Assembly (NCBI RefSeq): GCF_024707105.1 | Contig: NZ_JANQAJ010000013.1 | Span: 370,275-434,274 of the forward strand | Origin: Devosia ginsengisoli | Lineage (GTDB): Bacteria > Pseudomonadota > Alphaproteobacteria > Rhizobiales > Devosiaceae | Direction of reading: 5' to 3' | Length of the DNA stretch: 64,000 bases | Part shown: positions 1-8,898 of the stretch, one piece after another | Layout of the letters: each line of letters begins with the position of its first letter | How positions within the stretch are numbered: the first letter of the stretch is position 1 | The notes under the pieces: model-generated | Database searches by the model: none | What the model saw: the letters and a program-made list of their open reading frames with translations, nothing else | Told to the model about the DNA's origin: nothing | Program-made: the position numbers and the translations under genes

Positions 1-54
1 CCTCCTCCCTTGCGCTGGACCAAAACTTTCGATTTGGCTTCGGCCCTATCATCA

Positions 55-83
55 GGCTCCAACTTCGGTTGGAGCCTTTTTTT
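55..83 (+). terminator. Rho-independent terminator
   Basis: A perfect 9-bp stem (GGCTCCAAC with GTTGGAGCC) closed by a TTCG tetraloop is followed by seven T residues. It should end transcription of a gene lying upstream of the window. Nothing coding is recognisable between position 1 and this hairpin. Confidence 0.85.
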
Positions 84-412
84 CCCGGAGCACAGACCTG
101 TCGGCGAATCTGCATGGCAGCGTTTCCCATTGCGCGTTTGTGTCGCGCTATCAGGAGTCCGATACTGCGCCCGACCAGACCAGCGGCGTTCGTGGCGCCG
201 CTCCTCCAAGGTCAGACGCTTCGGCTGACGACCTCTAAGGCCCTGCCCATCCCCTCGGGCGGGGCCTTTCTTTACCGGTCGATTCTTTCCCCAATCCCGG
301 CAAGTTCTGCCGCCCTTTCCGGGCGCAGAAATACCAACGGATTGTTTTCGCTGAATTTTCCATCCGGCACGCCGCTTGCATCACGGTCTCTGACCGATCG
401 CAGGAGCATCCG
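84..412. other. Non-coding stretch with second terminator-like hairpin
   Basis: No convincing gene or tRNA is visible here. A hairpin at 238-273 (AGGCCC and GCCC paired with GGGC and GGGCCT, followed by TTTCTTT) looks like a second terminator, so 84-237 could carry a short transcript of its own, but no family is recognisable. The last ~130 bases are the upstream region of the gene at 413, with an AGGAG ribosome site at 402-406. Confidence 0.45.
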
Positions 413-1516
413 ATGGTTGCCGTCAGCAGCGCCTATTCCACATCGAGCTATTACAAGGCCGCCGCCTCGGCCCAGGCCGCCGGCGCGACCAGCACCAGCA
501 CGGCGGCAACCGGCAGCACCACGGAACAGGCGGCAACCTCGGTCACCCTGTCCGACGAAGCCCTGGCCGCCCTCGCCGACCGCACCTTCGCCACCGTGAT
601 TTCAGATGCCCGCGCCAAGCTCACCACCCTGCTGACCGAAGCCGACCGCACCTCGCCGCTCGAAGGCGGCAAGCTGGCACTCGACCTGACCAGCCTCGAC
701 GCCCGCGAACTCTTCGCCATGGCCAGCGACGACAGCTTCACTCCTGACGAACGCGAGGCAGCCGGCCTCGAAATGCAGCGCCGTTTCGAAGCGGCCCTGT
801 CCGGCCCCGCCGCCATTGCCGAAGTCACCGGCAATTTCACCGCCCTCTACAAGGCCGCCGCCGAATATCTCGACAGCCTCGGCCTCGAGGAAAAGGCCGG
901 CACCGACTGGATCGCCGGCCGCGCCGCCATCACCGAAGCGCAGAAACAGTTGCAGATCGCCCCCAAGACCATGCCCGATGCGGGCGAGGACGATCCGGTG
1001 GCGCTCTATCTGGCGCTGGTCGAAGCCGGCAAGTCCGCCCAGCCGCAGGATATCGCCGACGTGGCCACCGGCGCCCGCAAGACGCTCGACGCCCTCTATG
1101 CCGATGCCATCAAGACCGGCAAGGTGCCCACCTTCAACAAGAACACCACCATCGGCACCTATATCGACATGTCCAAATTCGGCAGCCGCACGCTGTCCGC
1201 CATCGTGCTCGACAAGACCGGCCAGTTCACCGACCAGGAAGTCAGCGCCGCCAATACGGCCATGCGCGGCAAGAGCGGCGCGGCCCTGCTGGCCGGCTTC
1301 CAGAACGCCGCCAAATCCAGCGATCCCACGGCCTTCAGCCAGAACATCATGTCCCTCTTCGCCTCGATGACATCAGAGGAACGCCAGGCCGCCGGCTGGA
1401 GCGACCAGTTCTACCAGGCCGCCGTGCAGAGCTACCAGACCACCACCAAACTCATGGACATGTTCGCCCAGGCCGGGGGCGGCAATACTGGCTTCCTGAG
1501 CTGGCTGGGGAAATAG
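413..1516 (+). CDS. Conserved hypothetical protein, 367 aa
   Basis: I do not recognise the function. The ATG at 413 follows AGGAG by six bases, which fixes the start. The first ~45 residues are rich in Ala, Ser and Thr and probably disordered; the rest is predicted as mostly helical, with acidic surface helices and no membrane segment or obvious signal peptide. The C-terminus ends in a Gly-rich loop before SWLGK. Codon use is typical of the GC-rich neighbourhood, and the wobble pattern supports a real gene. It stands alone, with terminators before it and a repeat cluster after it. A role in secretion or motility would be a guess. Confidence 0.75.
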   Translation: MVAVSSAYSTSSYYKAAASAQAAGATSTSTAATGSTTEQAATSVTLSDEALAALADRTFATVISDARAKLTTLLTEADRTSPLEGGKLALDLTSLDARELFAMASDDSFTPDEREAAGLEMQRRFEAALSGPAAIAEVTGNFTALYKAAAEYLDSLGLEEKAGTDWIAGRAAITEAQKQLQIAPKTMPDAGEDDPVALYLALVEAGKSAQPQDIADVATGARKTLDALYADAIKTGKVPTFNKNTTIGTYIDMSKFGSRTLSAIVLDKTGQFTDQEVSAANTAMRGKSGAALLAGFQNAAKSSDPTAFSQNIMSLFASMTSEERQAAGWSDQFYQAAVQSYQTTTKLMDMFAQAGGGNTGFLSWLGK

Positions 1517-1527
1517 CGGCAAGCCTC

Positions 1528-1795
1528 ACCCACCACCTGATCATCCCTCTCCCCTTGTGGGAGAGGGATAGAAAATTCGCGTTCAGCGGATTTTCGAGGG
1601 TGAGGGGTCCTGCGCCATCCCATGCTTCAATGCCAAGGATAGCGTGGCGCCCCCTCATCCGCCCTTCGGGCACCTTCTCCCACGAGGGGAGAAGGGCACT
1701 CCGTGGGATGGCACCACCAAACCCACCCTCCCCCTTTGTGGGGAGGGAAGCGAGATAGGACTTAGCTTCAGCTAAGTCCGTTGGTGGGGGGTATC
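1528..1795. repeat. Intergenic composite palindromic repeat cluster
   Basis: The 324-base gap between the genes at 1516 and 1841 is filled with repeats. CCTCTCCCCTTGTGGGAGAGG starts a composite unit that ends near 1695 with CCTTCTCCCACGAGGGGAG; nearly the same ~155-base unit recurs at 15188-15345 and half of it, inverted, at 7636-7692. A second unit (CCCTCCCCCTTTGTGGGGAGGG plus the palindrome GGACTTAGCTTCAGCTAAGTCC) follows at 1721-1795 and belongs to the family seen at 10149 and 48380. Such elements are usually transcribed as 3-prime hairpins. Confidence 0.8.
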
Positions 1796-1840
1796 TCTCC
1801 GCGAGTCCGATCCTGGAGGGACGCCTGATCGCCAGCGCCA

Positions 1841-3046
<1,206 letters not shown>

Positions 3047-3102
3047 TCACTCTCCCCGGAAATCCGGGCAAACTGATACGGCCTCGCGCCATCAGGGGCA
3101 AG

Positions 3103-4173
3103 CTATGCCTTGGGCGGAGAAGTGGTCTCGCGCACCACCAGCCGAGCCTGCAACACCTGCTTGCCCTCGACCTGCCTGCCGCCCAGCGTCGCCTCGACGG
3201 CCCGCCGGGCGATTTCCTTCATGGGCTGCTCCATCGTCGTGAGCTTGGGCGTCGCCACCGCGCTTTCCGGCACCCCGTCGAACCCGATCACCGAGACATC
3301 ATCGGGCACCGTCCGTCCGCTGCGGAACAGCCAGTCGACCGCATACATGGCGATCTTGTCCGACATGGCCAATATCGCCGTCGGCTGCTCCGGCCCGGCA
3401 AACATTTCGGCCATGACGGCATGCGTACTGGCCTCGTCTTCACGCGTCTCGAAGACCGGCGCTGTCGAGCGGTCTATCCCCGCGGCCTCCATGGCCTGCC
3501 AATAGCCCCTCGCCCGGTCCCGCGACGAGGAATAGGTGGCCGCCCGCACATAGTCCGCATCGACACGTCCGGCATTGCCGTGGCTGAGCATCGCCGACAG
3601 AATGGCCAGCCGCCGGTGTCCCAGCCCGATGACATGTTCCGCCGCAACGCGGGCGCCGGTAATGTTGTCGACGCCGATGGCCGGAATATCCCGCGCCGCC
3701 GCCGCGCCGATGGCCAGCGCGACGAAGGGCAATTGCCGCTGCCGCGTAATCTCCACCAGCCGCTCCCCGCCTTCGACGCAGAGCAGGATGAAGCCATCCA
3801 CCAGCGCCGACTGCACATTCCAGTCCAGCCGCTCGTCGCTGCGCGCCGAAACCAGGGCCACGCCGGCCCCCCGGGCATCGCAGATTTCCGATATCTCGGT
3901 CATCAGGTGGCGCGCCCACGGATCTTCGAAGAAATAGCGCAGCGGCTCGATCGCCGCCACGCCCACCGCATTGACCTTGCCCTGCCGCAGCAGCCGCCCG
4001 GTCACGCTGGGGCCGGCATAACCAAGATCCTTGGCCACGGCCAGCACATGCTCGCGCACTTCGTCGCGCACGACTTCGGGCTTGCTGAACACGTTGGACG
4101 CCGTGCCCTGCGACACCCCCGCCGCCTTGGCCACGTCCTTGAGCCTGATGCTCGCTTCACCCTGCCGCGTCAC
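3103..4173 (-). CDS. LacI-family transcriptional regulator
   Basis: An N-terminal LacI helix-turn-helix (RLKDVAKAAGVSQGTASNVF) is followed by a periplasmic-binding-protein-like sensor domain with typical DRARGYWQAM and VIGFDGVPES motifs. I chose the GTG at 4173, preceded by GGGAG at 11 bases, giving 356 residues, close to the family's usual 330-350. An ATG further upstream (4287) would place an operator inside the coding sequence and add 38 basic residues unlike the family. The gene is divergent from a 60-residue gene at 4329, with three palindromes between them. The ligand is probably a sugar or related carbon source, but no adjacent sugar operon is present. Confidence 0.9.
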   Translation of the reverse strand: MTRQGEASIRLKDVAKAAGVSQGTASNVFSKPEVVRDEVREHVLAVAKDLGYAGPSVTGRLLRQGKVNAVGVAAIEPLRYFFEDPWARHLMTEISEICDARGAGVALVSARSDERLDWNVQSALVDGFILLCVEGGERLVEITRQRQLPFVALAIGAAAARDIPAIGVDNITGARVAAEHVIGLGHRRLAILSAMLSHGNAGRVDADYVRAATYSSSRDRARGYWQAMEAAGIDRSTAPVFETREDEASTHAVMAEMFAGPEQPTAILAMSDKIAMYAVDWLFRSGRTVPDDVSVIGFDGVPESAVATPKLTTMEQPMKEIARRAVEATLGGRQVEGKQVLQARLVVRETTSPPKA

Positions 4174-4218
4174 TGCCCGTCGAACTCCCTTTGCATCATG
4201 CCCTCTCCTAGCAGAATT

Positions 4219-4317
4219 TTTGTATCGGTTCAAATTTCGCTTGACTCGGCCGCGTATCGGTTCCATTTTGAACCGGTTCAACCGCATTTCCCTATCGACA
4301 TTTTGAATCGATCCAAA
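4219..4317. promoter_or_regulatory. Three LacI-type operators in divergent promoter region
   Basis: Three 16-base near-palindromes with a central CG are visible: TTTGTATCGGTTCAAA (4219-4234), TTTGAACCGGTTCAAC (4267-4282, 7 of 8 half-site positions symmetric) and TTTGAATCGATCCAAA (4302-4317). Centres are 48 and 35 bases apart. They match the style of LacI/GalR operators and lie between the LacI gene and the small gene at 4329, the last one ending 11 bases before its start codon. The simplest reading is autoregulation plus repression of the small gene. Confidence 0.75.
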
Positions 4318-4328
4318 GGAGACTGAAA

Positions 4329-4511
4329 ATGATCCCGGCCAGCTACCTGTTCAAGGATATCTATCGCCAGCACTGGGAAGCGCCCGCCGCCATCAAGACG
4401 CGGCGCTTCCCCGATGGCCTGCTACGCCCCCTCGCCCGCGCCGTCAGCGCCTTGCTGGCCCACCAGGACAAGACGCGCAGTCATCATTTCGGCGCCCACG
4501 CCTATGACTGA
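4329..4511 (+). CDS. Small hypothetical protein, 60 aa, LacI-controlled
   Basis: The ATG follows AAAGGAGA with good spacing, so translation is likely. The product is small and basic with a Tyr/Trp-rich N-terminus (YLFKDIYRQHWE) and a His-rich tail; there is no signal peptide or membrane helix. It begins immediately after the third LacI-type operator and is the only gene that operator set could control on this strand. I do not recognise a family. It may be the first gene of a once larger operon, or a small regulator. Confidence 0.6.
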   Translation: MIPASYLFKDIYRQHWEAPAAIKTRRFPDGLLRPLARAVSALLAHQDKTRSHHFGAHAYD

Positions 4512-4541
4512 CCCCATCTGTCGCCAAGGCCGGCATTCGGC

Positions 4542-4961
4542 TCAGATGCCGAGGCCGGCCGCCCGCCGCATTACCACGCCCTGCACCCGCCAGCCCTCAT
4601 CCGGCTCGTCGGCCAGTTGATAGACCGCCTCATAGAGAAGCTGGTCCGCCCCGACGAATGTCACCACCTGCAGCACCGCGGTCTCGCTGATCCGGTTGAA
4701 GGCGCCGAAGCTATGCGTCCGCGACTCCCCGATCGCCCCATAGCCCGCCGCGGCAATGGCCTCGTCGAACATCTCGGGCTCCCCGGCGAACTGCATGCGG
4801 AACCCCTGCCCGGCAAAGCCCAGCGCCGCTGCGCCATCCTGCGCCCGAAACGCCGCGATCTGCCCGCTCACCACCGCCTGCCACGGCGCCGGCTCGCCCT
4901 GTGCCACACCGGGCGCAACCAGCGCCGCCAGCAGCATTGTCAACGCGAATATCCTGCGCAT
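4542..4961 (-). CDS. Exported DUF4864-type protein
   Basis: The 139-residue product starts with a clear signal peptide (MRRIF, then a leucine/alanine core ending around GVAQGEP). The start at 4961 follows GGAGG by five bases. The mature part has the cystatin-like/NTF2-like layout of DUF4864 proteins: PWQAVVSGQIAAFRAQD, an FR-x-Q-F core and VLQVVTFVGADQ near the middle. Function is unknown; the protein should sit in the periplasm. It converges with the small gene ending at 4511, with 30 bases between them. Confidence 0.75.
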   Translation of the reverse strand: MRRIFALTMLLAALVAPGVAQGEPAPWQAVVSGQIAAFRAQDGAAALGFAGQGFRMQFAGEPEMFDEAIAAAGYGAIGESRTHSFGAFNRISETAVLQVVTFVGADQLLYEAVYQLADEPDEGWRVQGVVMRRAAGLGI

Positions 4962-5098
4962 GCACGCCTCCCCGGCGGTCTCCCGCCACAGTTTCGCCGC
5001 CAAATGGTACGCGCCCGACCCCATTCGACACAAACTCGAACCGCATTCGCATGGCTTGATGCCAATATTGCGAAGACAAGGGCCTCGACGTCGATCCC

Positions 5099-5398
5099 AT
5101 GCAGAAATCTACGTCTACCAAGCGGAAAAGTTTCAGGCTCTATGCCATTGCCTCGACGGCCATCGTGGGCCTCGGCGCAGTGGTTGCCCTGATAGCCGGC
5201 GTCACACCGGCCACTGCCGCGAACCTGGCCAGCCAGCCCGATACCCAGATCGCGGTGTTCATGGTGCCGCTGACCATCCTCGTCGTCGCGATACTGTTCG
5301 AAGCCGCGCGCATTGCCTTGCGCGGTGCTTTGCCGGCGGAAGCTCCAATTCGCCGTACGACCCGCCGCCACTGGTCCCCTGTCCAGGGCGAGGGTTGA
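5099..5398 (+). CDS. Small two-helix membrane protein
   Basis: A 99-residue protein with a basic N-terminus (QKSTSTKRKSFR), a first hydrophobic helix (about residues 14-38), a short exported loop with SQPDTQ, and a second helix (about 50-70). The tail is basic and proline-rich. I do not recognise a family. A strong terminator 24 bases after the stop makes it a single-gene transcript. The hydrophobic pattern and terminator support it, but the ribosome site is weak. Confidence 0.6.
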   Translation: MQKSTSTKRKSFRLYAIASTAIVGLGAVVALIAGVTPATAANLASQPDTQIAVFMVPLTILVVAILFEAARIALRGALPAEAPIRRTTRRHWSPVQGEG

Positions 5399-5421
5399 CC
5401 TCCCTGATTCCCGACGTCACT

Positions 5422-5454
5422 GGGCCGGCCTTGCGCCGGCCCTTTTTCTTTTTT
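5422..5454 (+). terminator. Rho-independent terminator
   Basis: GGGCCGGC and GCCGGCCC form an almost perfect stem around CTTGC, followed by a T-rich tract (TTTTTCTTTTTT). It ends the transcript of the small membrane protein gene at 5099 and insulates the CBS gene at 5532. Confidence 0.88.
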
Positions 5455-5531
5455 CCGACCATCGGCCTATTGCCGCGCGATGGGTCGAGGTCCACACTTG
5501 CCGTGCGGTGCGCACCGAGGAGGATTTCAAC

Positions 5532-5960
5532 ATGCTTGTCGATACCATCCTGCAAACCAAGGGCGTGATCGTCCACACCCTGCCCGAAACCGATACGCTC
5601 GCCGATGCGGTGAACCTGCTCAACACCCACAATATCGGCGCCGTGGTCATCACCGATACCGGTGGCGCCATTATCGGCATTCTTTCCGAACGCGACATCA
5701 TCCGCCGCCTCGGCAAGGATCCCACCGGCGCCCTGTCCCTCACCATAGGCAAGGCCATGACCCGCGGCGTCGTCACCTGCAAGCGCGATACCGACATTGC
5801 CGAGGTCATGGAGCGCATGACCAGCCTGCGCATCCGCCACATGCCCGTCGCCGAAACCGGCGAGCTGATCGGCATCGTCTCCATCGGCGACGTGGTCAAA
5901 TACAAGATTCAGGAAGCCGAGCACGAGGCCGAAGTGCTAAGGGAATATATCGCTTCCTGA
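5532..5960 (+). CDS. CBS-domain protein (tandem CBS pair)
   Basis: The 142-residue protein is made almost entirely of two CBS repeats: one from about residue 8 to 60 (TLADAVNLLNTHNIGAVVI, ILSERDIIR) and one from about 75 to 130 (RIRHMPV, GIVSIGDVVK). Tandem CBS pairs form a Bateman module that binds adenosine nucleotides such as AMP or ATP and often acts as a stand-alone energy sensor. The ATG at 5532 follows GAGGAGGAT. A terminator isolates it from the gene before; the LysE gene starts 17 bases after its stop, so the two may be co-transcribed. Confidence 0.9.
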   Translation: MLVDTILQTKGVIVHTLPETDTLADAVNLLNTHNIGAVVITDTGGAIIGILSERDIIRRLGKDPTGALSLTIGKAMTRGVVTCKRDTDIAEVMERMTSLRIRHMPVAETGELIGIVSIGDVVKYKIQEAEHEAEVLREYIAS

Positions 5961-5977
5961 TCCGGCGGGCCGTTTCG

Positions 5978-6613
5978 ATGCTGCAGAGTTTCCTTCTTGC
6001 CCTTGTCGGCGTCGTCGCGGCCCAGGCCTCGCCCGGTCCCAACATGTTCGCCGTCATCGGGGCGGCGCTGGGCAATGGCCGTCGCGCCGCCCTGCTGGTC
6101 GTAGCCGGCATCGCCTCGGGCACCGTGGTCTGGGCAGCCCTGGCCGCATTGGGCCTCGGCGCCATCTTCGCCGCCGTGCCGGCTCTGCTCACCGCGCTCA
6201 AATTCATCGGCGGCGCCTATCTCTGCTATATGGGCTTTCGCGGCTTGCGCGCCGTGCTGCGCGGCACCGAAGCCGCTCTGCGCGCCGAAACCCGCACCCT
6301 GTCCGACAGCGCTGCCTGGCGCCGCGGCTTCTTCGTGGTCATGACCAATCCCAAGGCGCTGCTGATGTGGATGGCGCTGGCCACCTTCCTCTTTGGCACC
6401 GGCCTCACGCCCGGCCAGGTCCTGCTCTTCGGCCCGGTCGTCGCGCTTTCGGCCACGCTGATCTATGGCTTTTACGGCGTCATGTTCTCCACCGGCCTCG
6501 CCAGCCGCGGCTATGCCCACTTCTGGCGCTGGATCGAAGCCGCCTTCGGCACCGCCTTCAGCGCCCTGGGCCTCACCCTGCTCATCTCCGGCCTGCGCGA
6601 TCTCAGGCCGTAG
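5978..6613 (+). CDS. LysE/RhtB-family amino acid exporter
   Basis: The 211-residue protein has six hydrophobic segments and the family signature near the N-terminus (ASPGPNMF, about residues 17-24), followed by a GxxxG-rich first helix pair and TNPKALLMW around residue 122. LysE/RhtB proteins export amino acids such as lysine, threonine or homoserine through the inner membrane. It sits between the CBS gene (17 bases before) and the hydrolase (10 bases after), consistent with an operon. Substrate cannot be assigned. Confidence 0.9.
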   Translation: MLQSFLLALVGVVAAQASPGPNMFAVIGAALGNGRRAALLVVAGIASGTVVWAALAALGLGAIFAAVPALLTALKFIGGAYLCYMGFRGLRAVLRGTEAALRAETRTLSDSAAWRRGFFVVMTNPKALLMWMALATFLFGTGLTPGQVLLFGPVVALSATLIYGFYGVMFSTGLASRGYAHFWRWIEAAFGTAFSALGLTLLISGLRDLRP

Positions 6614-6623
6614 TGGAGGGCGC

Positions 6624-7625
6624 ATGAAGCGACTGTTCTTGTGGATTCTGGGCATCGTGGCGGTACTGGCCGTCGCCCTGTTCCTCGCCTTCCGGCTCAG
6701 CCCCTGGCCCACTGTCCTTGTCATCCAATACGCCTTCGGCAAGGGCGATGCCGCCTCCGAGGCGCGGCTGGTCAAGCATGTGCCGCCAGGCATCGTCACC
6801 CGCACCGACCTGCCCTACGGCACCGGTCCCACCGAAATCTTCGACCTCAACCTGCCGCCCAACGCCTCCACCCCACTGCCCGTCATCGTCTGGGTGCATG
6901 GCGGCGCCTGGATCGCCGGCAGCAAGGCCGGCGTCGCCAACTATCTCAAGGTGCTGTCCGGCCAGGGCTATGCTACGGTCGGCGTGGAATATTCCACCGG
7001 CTATGGCACCAGCTATCCCACCCCGGTCCGCCAGGTGAATGCCGCGCTGGGCCATGTCTCGACCCATGCTGCCGAACTCGGCATCGACCCTGATCGCATC
7101 ATCCTGGCCGGTGATTCCGCCGGCGCCCAACTGGCCGCCCAGGTCGCCAATATCATCACCGACCCGGCCTATGCCGGACAGGTCGGCATCGAGCCCCAGA
7201 TCGACCCGGCGCAGTTGCGCGGCGTACTGCTGGTATCCGGCGCCTATGACATGCAGGCCGCCACCGTCCCCGGCGGCGACATGTCGTGGTTCGTCAATAC
7301 CGTGCTCTGGGCCTATTCGGGCGTGAAGGATTTCGTCGAGGACGAACAGTTCACCCTCGCCTCCGTCGCCCACTATGTCACGCCGGCCTTCCCGCCCGCC
7401 TATATCACCAGCGGCAATGGCGACCCGCTGTCTCCGCAGGCCGAACGCCTCGCCGCCTCGCTGTCAGGCATGGGTGTGCCTGTGTCGAGCCTGTTCTATC
7501 CAGCCGACCACGCGCCCGCTCTGCCGCACGAATACCAGTTCAACCTCGACACGCCGGAAGGCATGGCATCGCTCGACAAGATGCTGGCCTTCCTGCGAAC
7601 CACGCTGGCTTCGTCCTCGCGCTGA
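6624..7625 (+). CDS. Alpha/beta hydrolase (esterase/lipase, HSL-like)
   Basis: The 333-residue protein begins with a hydrophobic N-terminal helix (signal anchor, residues 4-24), so the enzyme probably faces the periplasm. The HGGAW oxyanion motif lies near residue 92 and the nucleophile elbow GDSAGAQ near 161; an Asp in SGNGDPLSP (~264) and a His in YPADHAPALPH (~296) complete the triad. The family hydrolyses carboxyl esters. GTGGAGG precedes the ATG at 6624. It is followed by a repeat and a convergent GNAT gene. Confidence 0.88.
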   Translation: MKRLFLWILGIVAVLAVALFLAFRLSPWPTVLVIQYAFGKGDAASEARLVKHVPPGIVTRTDLPYGTGPTEIFDLNLPPNASTPLPVIVWVHGGAWIAGSKAGVANYLKVLSGQGYATVGVEYSTGYGTSYPTPVRQVNAALGHVSTHAAELGIDPDRIILAGDSAGAQLAAQVANIITDPAYAGQVGIEPQIDPAQLRGVLLVSGAYDMQAATVPGGDMSWFVNTVLWAYSGVKDFVEDEQFTLASVAHYVTPAFPPAYITSGNGDPLSPQAERLAASLSGMGVPVSSLFYPADHAPALPHEYQFNLDTPEGMASLDKMLAFLRTTLASSSR

Positions 7626-7635
7626 ACCACCGGCT

Positions 7636-7692
7636 CCATCCCCTTCTCCCCTCGTGGGAGAAGGTGCCCGAAGGGCGGATGAGGGGGCACTC
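7636..7692. repeat. Partial composite repeat (inverted half unit)
   Basis: CCCCTTCTCCCCTCGTGGGAGAAGG followed by GTGCCCGAAGGGCGGATGAGGGGG is the reverse complement of the right half of the units at 1528 and 15188. It lies between the convergent hydrolase and GNAT genes, where its hairpin could act as a bidirectional terminator-like structure. Confidence 0.75.
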
Positions 7693-8080
7693 ACGCCAGC
7701 CGCATCAATCCCGCCGCCGTCGGGCCAAACCCGCATTGCCGATAAAACCCCTCCAGATGCGGCTCGAAATCCACATGCAGCCACCGCGCCCCGCGCTGCC
7801 GCGCCACGTCAGCCGCGCGCTCCACCAGTTTCGAAGCAATCCCCTGCCGCCGAAACGCCTCGTCCACGCAGGTATCGAGAATGAAGGCATGCACGCCGCC
7901 ATCCCAGGCGACATTGACGAAGCCGACCAATCGAGCGCCGTCATAGGCGCCCACATGCGTCAGGCTCCGCTCCAGCAGCGGCTGGAAGCTCGCCGGTCCC
8001 TCATCGCCCCATGCCACGAGCCACAGCCGCCGCATCGCCTCGTCGGTCGGAAACGGGTCCGTCACGATCTCGATGGTCAA
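7691..8080 (-). CDS. GNAT-family N-acetyltransferase
   Basis: The coenzyme A pyrophosphate loop is seen in FRRQGIASKLVERA and the C-terminal strand in FYRQCGFGPT; a FILDTCVDEAFRR strand precedes the loop. These define the GNAT fold, which transfers acetyl groups from acetyl-CoA to amines. No ATG fits the N-terminus. I chose the TTG at 8080, preceded by GGGAG at seven bases, because the domain begins right after it (129 residues); a TTG at 8152 would add 24 residues. The substrate is unknown. It is convergent with the hydrolase gene. Confidence 0.8.
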   Translation of the reverse strand: MTIEIVTDPFPTDEAMRRLWLVAWGDEGPASFQPLLERSLTHVGAYDGARLVGFVNVAWDGGVHAFILDTCVDEAFRRQGIASKLVERAADVARQRGARWLHVDFEPHLEGFYRQCGFGPTAAGLMRLA

Positions 8081-8203
8081 AAGCCCGCTCCCGTTTCTTA
8101 CCAACCTGACCAAGTCTTCACCCGGCCGCAAGGTCCTGAACAGGCGACACAATCTAGGGTCATTCCTGCCGGATCAACCGGCTCCCATGCAAAGGACCCT
8201 ACC

Positions 8204-8809
8204 ATGAAGACGATCACCACGACCGCCATTGTGGCACTGATGACGGCCTCTATCGGCCTGACCGCCATTGTCCCCACCTACGCCCAGGACGCCGCGCCCG
8301 CCCAGGAACAGAGCTTCCGCCAGGGCGGTCCGGGCTTCCATCTCCGCCAGGACGGTTTTGGCGGTCCCGGCCGCGGTGGCCTGGTCGATTTCCTTGGCGG
8401 CAGTACCGAAGCGGTCGAAATCGCCCTCGTCCGTCTCAGCCACGCCGTCGAGATGACATCCGAGCAGCAGGCCTTGTTCGATACCCTCAAGACCGACGCG
8501 CTGGCTGCCGCCGAAACCTTCACCACCGCCACCGCGGCCCTGCGCCCCGCTGACGACCAGGCAGCACCAGGCATTTCCGAGCGCCTGCAAAACCGCATCG
8601 CCTTCGAAACCGCGCGCCTCGCCGCCCTCGAAGCCGTGCAGCCGGCCGCCACCGCCTTCTTCGACAGCCTAACCGCCGAGCAGCAGACGCAGTTGACGCC
8701 GCAGCGCCCCGATCGCGGCGACAGGCCCCGTCATTTCGGCAAGGGTGGCCCCCGCCATATGGGCCAGCAGGGCGGCCCGGCCGCGCCAGCCCCCGCCTCC
8801 AAGGGCTAG
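8204..8809 (+). CDS. Exported Spy/CpxP-like LTxxQ protein
   Basis: A signal peptide (MKTITTTAIVALMTASIG, cleavage near TYAQD) leads a 201-residue protein. After a Gly/Gln-rich linker comes a helical core with EMTSEQQALFDTLK near residue 85 and a second motif (LTAEQQTQL) near 160, the paired LTxxQ motifs of the Spy/CpxP periplasmic chaperone family. The C-terminal tail is rich in Gly, Arg, His and Pro. Family members help fold or protect envelope proteins under stress. AAAGGA precedes the ATG. A strong terminator follows. Confidence 0.82.
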   Translation: MKTITTTAIVALMTASIGLTAIVPTYAQDAAPAQEQSFRQGGPGFHLRQDGFGGPGRGGLVDFLGGSTEAVEIALVRLSHAVEMTSEQQALFDTLKTDALAAAETFTTATAALRPADDQAAPGISERLQNRIAFETARLAALEAVQPAATAFFDSLTAEQQTQLTPQRPDRGDRPRHFGKGGPRHMGQQGGPAAPAPASKG

Positions 8810-8817
8810 GCAATCCG

Positions 8818-8854
8818 CAAACCCCGGCGCTCAACCGCCGGGGTTTGCTTTTTC
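8818..8854 (+). terminator. Rho-independent terminator
   Basis: CAAACCCCGGCG pairs perfectly with CGCCGGGGTTTG across a CTCAAC loop, followed by CTTTTTC. It closes the Spy-like gene transcript. Confidence 0.92.
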
Positions 8855-8898
8855 ACGGCCTTCCACTACCAATCGGAGACCACCCGACTGGATAGATC

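Noticed and set aside
84..237. A tRNA or small RNA gene between two terminators
   Set aside because: No cloverleaf or T-loop sequence (GTTCRA) in a proper fold could be found; a transcript is possible but unsupported.
4174..4287. N-terminal extension of the LacI regulator to the ATG at 4287
   Set aside because: It would put two of the operators inside coding sequence and add basic residues not seen in the family; the GTG at 4173 has a better position and a ribosome site.
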